Shown here piece by piece: positions 47,967 through 61,619 of a stretch of DNA of 64,000 nt. Numbering within the stretch: the stretch's first letter is position 1; every line of letters begins with the position of its first letter. Below the pieces are notes generated by a model, which was not told where the DNA came from, did not search any database, and saw only the letters and a program-made list of their open reading frames with translations. Both the position numbers and the translations under genes were made by a program. Source of the stretch: Quillaja saponaria (taxonomy: Eukaryota > Streptophyta > Magnoliopsida > Fabales > Quillajaceae). The stretch covers positions 10,850,001 through 10,914,000 of the forward strand of contig CM055612.1 in NCBI GenBank assembly GCA_029379385.1, written 5' to 3'.

Positions 47967-48422
47967 AAAATAATTTTTTTATTTATAAAAAATGCATATA
48001 TTTATCCATCATTTCTTGGTTTTTTCACCAAAATGTCATTGTTTTTGAAAGAAATGAGTTAAATGGCTATGTAAGAGATTTTTTTTTGAAAATATAGTCT
48101 TCATATGAATTTGTGTCTTGGAGACACGAATTGCAACCTGAATTTGTGACTTGGAGACTCAAATTATTGTTAGCCACCTCAGCCACATGCTAACTAGGAT
48201 GCCAGGTAGATGAAATCATTTGTCCAAATCCCCAAATTCCCTTTTCCCTCTTCCCCTTCCTTGCAGACTTCCACCAAATCTCTAAAACTCAAATCCTATT
48301 TTCCCTCTTCTTGCTAAGCTCTCTGGTAGACTCAACTACAAAACAAAGACTCTTTTTCTTACTGTCATAAAGAAGCGTGTGCTCTTTTCTTCATAGATTG
48401 GAAAGCTTATCAGCACTCCTCA
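47967..48422 (+). repeat. Direct repeat B, copy 2
   Basis: Near-identical to 45185-45624 with small indels, such as a duplicated CCCTTTTCCCTCTT stretch. The sequence after CAGCACTCCTCAA diverges completely from copy 1. Confidence 0.9.
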
Positions 48423-49385
48423 ATCTTCTCACTCTAATGTTGTGAAGAGAATTTGGATATACATTATTCTTCACAACTCTAGGTTCTACTTAAGATTGAT
48501 GTACTACTGGCTAACTCTAAATTTAATAATTACTTGTTTTCATTGTTGCGAATGTCCAAGTTTTTGGTTGCAAACTCTTTCGTTTTTCTTCGGATTCCAG
48601 TTTGTCGGAATTTTCATTTTGGTTTGTAATTTAGGAAAAGTCTATTATTTTTCAAAGCCCCCTCCTTAGTTGAAAATTCAAAATTTCATTTTCATATATT
48701 TGAAGGTCCTTATGCTTTTGATGAATCCAATTAATCTCAAGCTTACAAAGTCAAGTAATTTTTTGTTTTTTCATCCCCAAAGAAATTGTCATTTAGTTTT
48801 TATTTTTTATTTTTTTTTCTCATTTGATATGCTAGCCAAAAATTAAACCATTAGGGTGCTTTAGACGGTTAGGATAAAAACTCGTTTCATAAATACATTT
48901 TTATGTTTTTCTACTAGATCATCGACTATGACTTATCATAGGACTATAATAACTTATTAAGAGGGAAATTGAGTTCACAACTTACTTAATAAGAGAACAT
49001 TCAGTATAGCTATGTGTGCTACAAAATCAAATATGAAGTGGGTTTTTCTCCCTTCTAAATGAGAAGGAACTTTTGAGCTCAATTTGATGCTTTGTAGAAT
49101 TAATTCTGTTATAATATTTAATTTATTGTCAAACATTCTATACCCTGAGCCATTTTCCATGTTGTATGATACTACTATAATACTGTGTTTCTATAATTTA
49201 TTATGGGATTTGTATTACATAAGTCTAAGTATAGTGACTCTAGAATAATGTTATTTTTTATTACATAAATGAAACCTAGTCAATTAGGAGTCAAGGACAA
49301 ATGAAAGATATCAAAATGATATGATCTAGTCCAAGGCTACCTTAAGTCCTTAACTAATTTTAATTATTTTTCATGCTCATTGCAG
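48423..49385. other. Non-coding DNA
   Basis: A 75-codon open frame (48442-48669) has no recognisable domain. Otherwise AT-rich with many stops. Confidence 0.4.
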
Positions 49386-49528
49386 CATGTCAAGGTGTTC
49401 TTGTTTCCACCCCAAATAATGATGAGATTTTGATCAAAACAGAAGTAGCTAGTATCAATCCATTTGATTGGAAAGTTCAGAAAGGGATGATGTGGCTAGT
49501 CTTACCCAAAAGTTCCCACACATATCTA
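49386..49528 (+). pseudogene. Quinone oxidoreductase-like gene fragment (one exon)
   Basis: After an acceptor TTGCAG, the exon-like piece reads QGVLVSTPNNDEILIKTEVA, then SINPFDWKVQKGM. This matches the N-terminal GroES-like fold of plant quinone oxidoreductase/enone reductase proteins of the chloroplast envelope (CEQORH) type (family pattern VPTPKKDEVLIKVEAASINP...DWKIQKG). A donor-like boundary follows near 49528. No catalytic Rossmann exons occur nearby, so this is a fragment, not a gene. Confidence 0.75.
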
Positions 49529-50415
49529 GTAATTGCTTTTCTTTTTTCTTTGTTGTTTTACATACTCATTTACAAAATGAATTTATGTTTGCATTTAAAT
49601 CTTCCTGAATTTAGGAACTTAGAGTATCAACTGTTTCTTTTCTTGTTTATGAATTTCTCCATAAGTGTTTACATGTGAAATTCGAGTATGCAAACCTTTT
49701 TTCTTATAGAATAATAATATCTCACTGTATCACCAGCTCCTCTTATTTATCATGGTTGCAACACACATATCTATCATCAGTCTAGTAAATTTTCTTCTAT
49801 TTCTGAATGTAATTTAAAGAAGAATTATCAGTAAGATCCATTCAAAGGGGTAAGAGCAAGTAGTTCTGTTTTGTTAGAAGAAAGATACATGTCCTACTAT
49901 AAGTTTCCTAGTTCAAATACATTGTTAATCTTAAAACTTCTTATAATACTATGTTATGAATGAATATTGACATAAAAGCCATTATGTTCTTTTATTATGT
50001 TGGGGACATGATGTCAACTTACCTAGTATCAAAATCATAATTTACATTAGCAAAGTACAAATGAAATTCATAATTCCTTCACAAGCAGATTTTGGGTTAG
50101 GAGTAAAGACTTTGAGCTTATTACCTACTCATTAAAAAATGCTACTCCTATATGCATTACCTAAGCCATTAAAAAAATTCTCACTTCGAACAAACAAGCA
50201 AGTAAGTAACAAGGTATACAAAACGTGGGTATATTAGAATTATCTTAATTATGTTATATAATACATCAACCATGACATGCTAAGTGATGAAATATGAGAG
50301 CAAAATATACCATTCCTTTTTTTAATGAATATACAATTAATTAAACATGACTGCTTAATGTTAAAACTAATTCAGGTCAAATCAACAACAAAAATTGTAA
50401 TAGTCCTCAACTTAC
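49529..50415. other. Non-coding DNA
   Basis: AT-rich; no missing exons of either adjacent gene fragment were found on either strand. Confidence 0.4.
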
Positions 50416-52489
<2,074 letters not shown>

Positions 52490-55400
52490 GAAAATACTTT
52501 TGTACGATTTGTATGTTACATGAATGGTGAGATAAAAATGGGTGACAATGGTATTTAATATGATTGTCCTCCAGTTAATGTGTTAAGGGTGCGAACTGGG
52601 ATAAGTTATGAACTTACATACCTGTTTGTGTAAAGCTTTGCATGTGGTTTGCACAACCGAGTATTTGAAAATTATTGTTCGATATCCTATTTTCCTATAG
52701 AATACAACTCATTATCAACCCATATGTGTAATTGATAATAAGGACTTGGAGAGTATGCTCAAATTTGTAGTGAGTGGAGGACAATTATTCTCTCTTAAAT
52801 TGTACTTAGAAAAGAAAACGCTCCTAGATGTACCACAATCTCTATATAGAGTTGGTGAGACTCTCAATCATGTTCGATATTGTACAACTGCCAATCTTGC
52901 TCAACAGGAGGAAACACAAGATGTCCTACATGATACAACCCTAATCGTGTTCATTGGGATGATATATTTCTCCTACCATTACATCAAGAGGCTTTCTATA
53001 ATGACGATATTCCATCATCCATCGTGTTTCACCCACCGGCTTCTATTCTTGATAACCCTTATGCTGGCAAATTTTCACAACATGACAATGATAACAATAA
53101 CTCTGCTAAGGACAATGACTCTGAATATGGTGCTCATGATAACGTTCTTAAAGAAGATGTCTTTAATGACTATGTCCCAAGTGAGTTCTTTAATAATGTA
53201 AATATTGAGGGAGCACTTGCAACTGACAATGATCATGATGCTAGAAGTGAGTAGTTATTGCATAAAATGGTTTAAAATGGATCAAATATTTGGCACAAAA
53301 GATGACATTAGAAAGACAGTAAAGCATTGGCACATTGAAAATCATGTCACATTTATAGTGGTTGAATCTGATACACGTATATAGAATATCTAATGCAAGG
53401 TTGGCGATAAAGGATGCAAACAAAGGTTGCGAGCAATCAAAAGCAAAAAGCACGGACAATTTGAGATAACCAAATTGGTTACTCCGCATATATGCATGAA
53501 TCCCAGTTTGTCACAAGATCATTACAATCTCGACATTGGAATAATAGTGGACGTTATTAAAAACACAATTGAAGAAAATCCCAATACAAAAGGAGAAGGA
53601 TTGCGTACAATAGTGAAAGATAAATTGGGGTATGAAGTTCATATGAAGAAGATATGGGATGCAAAAAAGAGGGCAACAGAGCTTGTTTTTGGTAATTGGA
53701 GAGAATCTTACAATCAGTTGCCAAAGTTCTTAAATGCAATACGAGCTACAAACCCTGGGACAACATTTAAGTAGAAGACATATGAAACAAGCAAGCCAGG
53801 TGAAGTAATATTTCATCAAGTTTTTTGGGCATTTGGACCATGCATTGAGACTTTCAAACATTGTTAACCAATTATCCAGATTGATGGTACTTTTCTTTAT
53901 AGAAAGGATAAAGGAAAGTTATAAATTGCATGTAGGGTTGATGGTGTGAATCATATTTTTCCACTTGCATTTGCAACTATGGAGGAAGAGAGGAAACATA
54001 GCAGGTAAGGGTGCAAATGGTATGAGCTCGACATAGCTCGTCTCTGCTTGTTAATCTTTAGCAGAGCTCAAGCTTAGCTAATGTTCATTAAAAGTTCGCA
54101 AGCTCAAACCAGTGAAAGGCTCATTATGGATTATGAAGGCTTGGGCTCGGTTTGTGGGCTAGTTTATGAGCTCATTTTCTAAAATCTTAAAAAATGCAAC
54201 ATGTATTGAGCCAAATAGATTTGAACCCCAAACCTGTTATAGAAAATGTAAAGTGTGCTGCTACTAAGCTAGACATGTTATTGTGTCATTAAATAAATAT
54301 ATTTATTATATGTTTATCTTATATATAAAAAATATAAATAAATATATTTAATTATTTCAAACAACCTGGGCTCTCGAGCTTTTGAGCCTAGCTTTGCAAA
54401 GTTCAAGCTCGGCTTGTTTACCAAACGAGTCCTAAAATAAAGCTCAAACTTGACTCGTTTATAAAATGAACTGAGCTGGAGCAAGCCCTTACCGAGCTTA
54501 TTCACAAGCTGTTCATGAATAGCTCGAATCATTTGTACCTTTAATAGCTGGTCTTGGTTTCTTCTATGCAACGCAACAACAAGTAACGCAACGAGATGAT
54601 ATTTGTTTGATATATGATCATCATGTAGGAATAATTGCTATTGTGAATGATCCTACAGTTGGTTGGAGTGAATCACGTACTTATCACTGTTTTTGTTTGT
54701 GACATGCTGATAGTAATTTTCATAATGTAAGAAAACACATACTTGCCAAAAATTTAGTGACGAAAGCTGACTATCAAATGCAATCTCGTAAGTTTTATAA
54801 GTGTATGGAAGAATTGAGAAAAATAGGAGATATTTATGTGACATGGTTTGATGATTGTCCATATAAGAAATGGTCTTTGTCATATGATGATGGTAAGCAT
54901 TTTGGCTTTATGATGACTTACTTAAGTGAGTGTTTTAATAATGTATTAAAAGGTGTTCGATAGCTTCCTATCACTGTCATGATACGTGCGTCATTCTATC
55001 ATTGTGTCAGTTATATTGTAAAAATTTTCAAGGAGACAATAAAGGACATTAATGCAGGACATGTTTATACACCAATTATGCATAAGAGGATTGAAGATTG
55101 GAAGGTGAGGGCAAGTGGACATATTGTTACTTAGTTTGATATACCTATGGGGGTTTGTGAAGTTGTATCAAAGTACCATGGTTTTACACATGCAAAAGGT
55201 GATAATCATTATGAAGTGAATTTGTTTTGAGGAACAAGCCACTACTACAAGTTTCAATACTATCTGATTCCTTGCTTACATGTCTTGGCAGCCTGTGCGA
55301 AACTTAACTTTGACTACAATCAATATGTGATTTATTAGTATAGATTGACAAATCAAGAAGCAGTGTATTCTCCACTATTTAGGCCTATGATGAATGGCCT

Positions 55401-55575
55401 GAGTATAATTTTCCACATGTGCATCTAGATGTTACTAAATTGCAAACAAAAAGAAGACTACGGTCATCTCACTTGCGAAATGAGATGGATTGGATGACAA
55501 ATCCAAAGAAAATTAGATGCAGAATATGCAGACAAGAGGGTCACAATAGAAAAAGATGTCCTAATGTTCTATAAG
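52490..55575 (+). pseudogene. MuDR-type (MULE) transposase pseudogene
   Basis: Read in order across frames: N-terminal segment (FVRFVCYMNGEIKMGDNG, near 52500); acidic linker; MuDR DNA-binding-type region ending HYNLDIGIIVDVIK and VHMKKIWDAKKRATELVFGN (to about 53700); the DDE-region piece beginning IDGTFLYRKDKGKL near 53880; the region RKFYKCMEELRKIGDIYVTW (from 54785); a SWIM-type zinc finger with LIPCLHVLAACAKL near 55270; and a C-terminal zinc knuckle C-R-I-C-R-Q-E-G-H-N-R-K-R-C just before a stop at 55573. Several stops and frameshifts, plus a hAT MITE at 54006, inactivate it. TIRs were not identified with certainty. Confidence 0.85.
54006..54543. mobile_element. hAT-type MITE inserted in MULE transposase
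   Basis: The left end TAAGGGTGCAAATGGTATG matches the reverse complement of the right end (TAAAGGTACAAATGATTCG). Flanked by ATAGCAGG (53998-54005) and ATAGCTGG (54544-54551), 7 of 8 identical. It splits the transposase between KHS and WSWF, codons that would be contiguous without the insert. GAGCTCG-rich arms are shared with 43224-43670. Confidence 0.85.
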
Positions 55576-55989
55576 GACAATCTTCAAATGCATAGTTCTT
55601 ATATTATTTTATGTGTTACGAACTTTTAAAGTGTTGTATGTAATATTTGAACAATATTAGTTTGCTTATGTTGAACAATATTAGTTTGCTATGGAATGAA
55701 CTTTTTAATCAGCTTTATTACTTATTATAATCACGTTTGTGAACTTATTAATTAGCTTTATTAGTTATTCTAATCACGTTTATAAAAATATTTCAATTTT
55801 TTATTATAATCACTTATTGATCTTTGTTATAAACTATACAGTGATTATATAATTTGATGGATCCATCCCTGATTGATGGTTCAGTGTTGTATTTATATGA
55901 TAAACATTGTTTTGTTCATGTATGGGATTTAAAGGTATAATAGATATATATATTTTATAGTAATGTAAACTATAAATCATATTACTGAA
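55576..55989. other. Spacer between MULE transposase and PMD pseudogene
   Basis: AT-rich with repeated phrases ('acaatattagtttgct' twice near 55652-55695; 'aattagctttatta' variants nearby). No gene. Confidence 0.4.
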
Positions 55990-57890
55990 ATGTGATTTGA
56001 ATGAACTAAAACCTAAATGCAGGATTCTAAAGTTTTGAATTGTCGACAGAGAGAGGCAGTTCTACATCGCAAAAATCCTATTGACACACATCATTTCGTA
56101 TGTATATGCGGCAGGTTTTTATAGAGTCATGCGATTGGGATTCATACAATTAGATTGGTTTCTTATATTAGTGGAAAGGTGGAGACAAGAGACACATTCA
56201 TTTTACTTCCTCTATGGTGAGTGCACAATAACATTGCAATATGTATATATCCAGTTGGGTTGCCTATAGATGGTGATGTGGTGTTTGGCAACTATACACA
56301 TGCATATTTCCCAAATCTTTGTGAGAGATTACTTGGAATTATTCCATCTCCTACAACCATTACTGGTAATCACCTCAGTCTTTATTGGCTTGTTACTACC
56401 TTTTTAGAGCTACCTCATGATGCTAATGATATCACGATTCATATATATGCACGTGCTTATATCTTGTAACTTATTGGGAGGGGGGGGTTTATTTTCTGAC
56501 AAGTCACAATCACATGTGCACATGATGTTTTTGCCCATCCTTGAGGATTTCGATAGAGCTGGTCGATATAGTTAGGGAAGTGCATCTCTTGCTTAGCTAT
56601 ATAAAGAGTTGTGCCGTGACACTCAACCTAATATGTGTAAGATTGCTTGTGCCTTGATTCTATTACAGATTTGGGCTTAGGATAGACTCCTATACATTGC
56701 TCCTCAGAGACTACACATGATGCATGATGATTAGGTTCTCAATGATACGGTACATAGACCAAAGTTATCACACAGACCCTTAGGGATAAGATGGTAAGAC
56801 AATTGTTGTTTATTTATATAGTTCATATTCTATTATTTATTCATTATATTAATTTAATCTATGTGGTTGCAGTTTATATGGATGCCATATCATGTTGAGT
56901 TGTTGGAGTCTCTTCTTACTTACTGTCTTGATACTCAAGAGATATGGGGTTTAGTCATTCCTTTAATTTGTTTTCATATAGTGGAGTGGCATAGGCTTGA
57001 CAAAGTCTTACGTCAGTTTTGTATATATCAGATAATGTTGAAACAAGTATTAAGTTGCATAAAATAGATCTTAAGGGTCGCCTCGATGTCAATTGGATTG
57101 TTATGCATAATTTATTTATTCAAATATGGAATGCGAAATGAGAATATGTTGTGTCAAGTGATCCATTTGATGGCCAATTAAGCTTGGTATCTCCATATAT
57201 ACAATGGTATATGCGGATCAGTAGAAGATTTCTAACGCGTAGTGATAGTACATTAGGGTTTATGGTAAGAAAATGTGATTGCTGAGTTAGTTATAAATGT
57301 TAATATACTTACACTTAATTGACATTGATAACAAAAACTTCAATTAAAGTGCAGATCAACATGACATTTCAGTTATTCATGACACAACCAGGTTTTTATT
57401 ACAAGCTTTTCAACAACATGCACATTGGGATGTACCATCAACTAGTACTTCACATATCGACTCAGATGCGAAGCATCAACAAACAGCTTCATAGGACCTA
57501 TTACGGCTTCCACCGAGATGTGTCATACATCTCCTACTTTAATGTCAGTGTCAAATATGGAACATGTTTATGAGATGTTAGGTATTGGACAATATCAGTA
57601 CCATCTGCCATAATAAATCCATAAGTCTCACCTATTCCATAAATACCTCTGTTTCAGTTCACAAGTACACCACATTCATTCACAACTTTATTTCCTCCAC
57701 ATCGCGATAACACAACTGATGAGAACATCATCCATCTCCAAACTAGTGCATGTGATATTGTAGGTGTAGATGTGACTACTACATATATTGAGACTTACTT
57801 ACTCCGTGTGGATGTTGATGAGAACGATGATGATGGTGAGGACCATGATTATGAATGCATGGTACATGATGAAATTACTTAGCATCATGA
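55990..57890 (+). pseudogene. Plant mobile domain (PMD / MAIN-like) protein pseudogene
   Basis: PMD proteins (MAIN, MAIL1 and transposon-borne relatives) share an aminotransferase-like fold. Matching segments in order: VGLPIDGDVVFGNYTHAYFP (about 56243), a tract containing YWLVTTFLELPHD, then AYIL with LIGRGGLFSDKS (56450-56505), LPILEDFDRAGRY (56530), LYKELCRDTQ (56600), LLQIWA (56662), VIPLICFHIVEWHRLDKVLR (56955-57015), and DPFDGQLSLVSPYIQWYMRI (about 57160-57220). Stops and shifts break it throughout. The acidic C-terminal stretch near 57760-57880 (DVDENDDDGEDHD) may be its tail. It sits about 400 bp downstream of the MULE transposase in the same direction, as in PMD-carrying Mutator elements. 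Confidence 0.85.
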
Positions 57891-58899
57891 GTGTATCATA
57901 AGTTACACAAGTTCAGATGGGTAAAAAATGATATAAATTTCTGATTTTTGAACAGAAGGGTCAAACTCTCAAACATTTTATTCAAAATGGTAGATTCAAA
58001 AACTAATTGTACAAAATAGGGTAAATCTTAGAAACCGGATTTCTCCCCTCTAGTCAATGCCTCCCACACCTCCCTCTCTCCTCGTTGTCCATTGTGGTAG
58101 TCTTTTGAGAATCCGGTTTCACAACACTCCAAATCGCCTGTAGCCTCTTCCTTTTCTGCCTCCCTTCATGTGATGCCCTACAAAGCTGCTTCCCCTTCCC
58201 TTAACCTTTTCCCCTTTCCTCTCTACCACAAAAATCCTAACTTGTGAACCTCTCCCTCATGCATATATATTTATCTTCCTCCCTCCCTCTCCCTCACGCA
58301 TACATTATTTCTCTTAGTTTCTCAACAAACACTTTGCATTTACATTAGCACTTAAACTTAATTTTTCCGTATAAGCATACTTTCTCCTATACTTCCCAAT
58401 TCCTTTATAAATTTTGGTAAGCCATTATATTTTTACTTTGAAAAATTAAAATTATTGTTAGTTGTTAACTTGAAATTAATTATTTAATTATTAAAATTCT
58501 ATTTATGATATATTATGATATGAATTTTTAGTAATTCTATTACTTTTAGTAATTTAATGTTTTTATGTTTAATCATATATATTATTATATGTATAATAGT
58601 TTATATTATAGATTATAATTAGTAGTGTTTAATTATTATTCGTTAGTTAGATTACGTATACCATTTAATATTAAAAAAAAAATGAAATTACGTATATCAT
58701 TTAATATTAAAAATAACTTTGAAATTTTCAGTGAGGAAAACACTATCACTATTCATAAATTTGTTGATATACATATTTTGATATTCTCATCGAGTTTATT
58801 CATGTATTTTTTTTAGGGTTATTGCTTACATTCATTTGATGGTGGTGACATTTCTTGCTTTTTACCAGGTAAGTCATAAACAATAATTTGTTTTGTACC
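57891..58899. other. Transposon-terminal-like region and AT-rich spacer
   Basis: 57,920-58,400 has an AT-rich end followed by a 12-base inverted pair, GAAACCGGATTT (about 58032) and GAATCCGGTTTC (about 58100), then a CT-rich block. The layout is like repeat B but the sequence differs. It may be the terminus of the second MULE. No gene. Confidence 0.4.
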
Positions 58900-61450
58900 A
58901 AATCATATTTATCATTCTTGTTAGATTTATTAATATTTGTTGCAGTTTTATATTATAATTGTTTAAATAATAAATATTATGATATGTTATAAATGCCAAT
59001 TTGTTGAAATTGTAATTTTTACGATAATTGTAATAATTAGTATATTTATGATATATTAGTAATTTTGTGATAATTTTGATAGGTTTTAAATTAATTAGCA
59101 GTTTTATAATAATTTTATACTATTTACGATATCTGGTGACTTACAATAATTAGAAATTTCATTGACATGATAGATTTGAATATAAATAGTAATTGTAAAA
59201 CTAGTGATTGGAATTACTAATTAACTTATTAAATTAGTGAAATTATAATTAGTTATTACTTTTATTAGGAAATATATACTAATATACTTATGATAATTCC
59301 CTGATATATTTTATAATAATTATGGTAATTAATATATTTATGATAAATAGTGATTTTATTATTTGAATATAATTAATTTAGTTTAATTTATAATTTATAG
59401 TATTTTAATGTTTTAATGTGTAATCATATATATTATTATGTAATGTAGAGTAATTGGTAAAATTAAAAATTATATTATATATTATAATTAGTAGTCTAGT
59501 TGAAATAATAATATTTTGATATAATTTATTTATTTTATATATTATAATTAGTAGTGTTAAAATAATAATTTTTATGATAATTTGTATATTTATGATATAT
59601 TAGTGATTTTGGTAATTTTAAATTAATTAGAACTTTTATAGCATATCTATTTATGATAAATAGTAATTTAAAACTCAGTGATTGGAATTACTAGTTAACT
59701 TAGAAAATTAGTGAAATTATAGTTAGTTATTATTTTTATTAGGAAATTTATACAAATATATTTATGATATTTTCCTAATATATTTATTAGAAAATTATAA
59801 TTTCATAATAATTATGGTAATTAATATATTATGCTAAATAGTAATTTTATTATTTTAATATAATTTATTTATTTTAATTTTATAATTTATAGTATTTTTA
59901 TGTTTTAATGTGTAATAATATATATTATAATTTAATGTAGATTAATTGGTGAAATTAAAATTTATATTATATATTATAATTAGTAATCTTGTTGAAATAA
60001 TTAATTTATATTATATATTATAGTTAGTAGTCTTGTTAAAATAATAGTTTTATGATAATTTGTAAATTTATGATATATTAGTGATTTTGGTGTGTTTAAA
60101 TTAATTAACACTTTATAGTAAATTTATTTATGAAAAATAGTAATTTTAAACTTAGTGATTGGAATTACTAGTTAACTTAGAAAATTAGTGAAAGTATAAT
60201 TAGTTATTATTTTTATTAGGAAATTTATGCAAATATATTTATGATAATTCTCTAATATAATTTCATAATAATTATGGTAATTAATATATATATAATAAAT
60301 TGTAATTTTATTATTTGATTATAATTAATTTATATTATATATTATAAATAGTATTTTTTTGCATTTTTTTATGTTTTTATGTAATTTATTTATAAATAAT
60401 ATTTTTATTATAATTTATTTATTTTAATTTATAATTTATAGTATTTTTATGTTTTAATGTGTAATCATATATATTATTATTTAATGTAGAGTAATTGGTG
60501 AAATTAAAATTTATATTATATATCATAATTAGTAATCTTTTTGAAATAATAATATTTTGATATAATTCATTTATATTATATATTATAGTTAGTAGTCTTG
60601 TTAAAATAATAATTTTATGATAATTTGTATATTTATGATATATTAGTGATTTTAATAAGTTTATATTAACTAACACTTTTATAGTATTTTTGTTGATGAT
60701 AAATAGTAATTTCAAACTTAGTGATTGGAATTAGTAGTTAACTTAGAAAATTAGAGAAATTATAATTAATTATTATTTTTATTAGGAAATTTATACAAAT
60801 ATATTTATGAAATTCCCTAATATATTTATTAGCGAATTATAATTTCATAATAGTTATGGTAATTAACATATTTCTGATAGATAGTGATTTTATTATTTGA
60901 ATATAATTAATTTATATTATATATTATAAATAGTATTTTTGTATTTTTATGTTTTAATGTAATTAATTTATAAATAGTATTTGTATCATTTTAATTTATA
61001 ATTTATAGAATTTTTATGCTTTAATGTGTAATCAAATATATTATTATTTAATGTAGAGTGATTGGTAAAATTAAAATTAAAATTTATATTATATATTATA
61101 ATTAGTAATCTTGTTGAAATAATAATATTTTGATATAATTAATTTATATTATATATTATAATAGTAGTCTTGTTAAAATTATAAATTTTTTGATAATTAG
61201 TATATTTTTGATATAGTAGTGATTTTGGTAAGTTTAAATTAATTAGCACTTTTATAATATATTTATTTATGATAAATAGTAATTTTAAACTTAGTGATTG
61301 TAATTACTAGTTAACTTAGAAAATTAGTGAAACTATAATTAGTCATTGTTTTTATCAGCAAATTTATATCAAATAGTACATTTGTTGAAATTATAATTTT
61401 ATAATAATTATGGTAATTAATATATTTATAATAATAATTGATTATTTTAT
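58900..61450 (+). repeat. AT-rich tandem array, units of about 480-570 bp
   Basis: Phrases such as 'gtgattggaattac(t)agttaactta' recur near 59203, 59680, 60157, 60719 and 61290, and 'taattggtgaaattaaaatttat' near 59449, 59939, 60488 and 61057. This gives four to five copies with steps of 477, 477, about 562 and about 571 bp. The later units are longer because of extra inserted segments. Almost no G/C; no ORF of interest. Confidence 0.85.
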
Positions 61451-61619
61451 GATATTTATTATAATTATTCTAATTAATTTATAATTTATAAGTTGTATGA
61501 TAAGTCATGAACAATCATACTTAGGGATTTTACGATAGTTATAACTTGTATGTTAATTAGGGAATTAGTATATTATGATAGTTATAGATTTTATGATAAT
61601 TAGTATATCTATGTAAATT

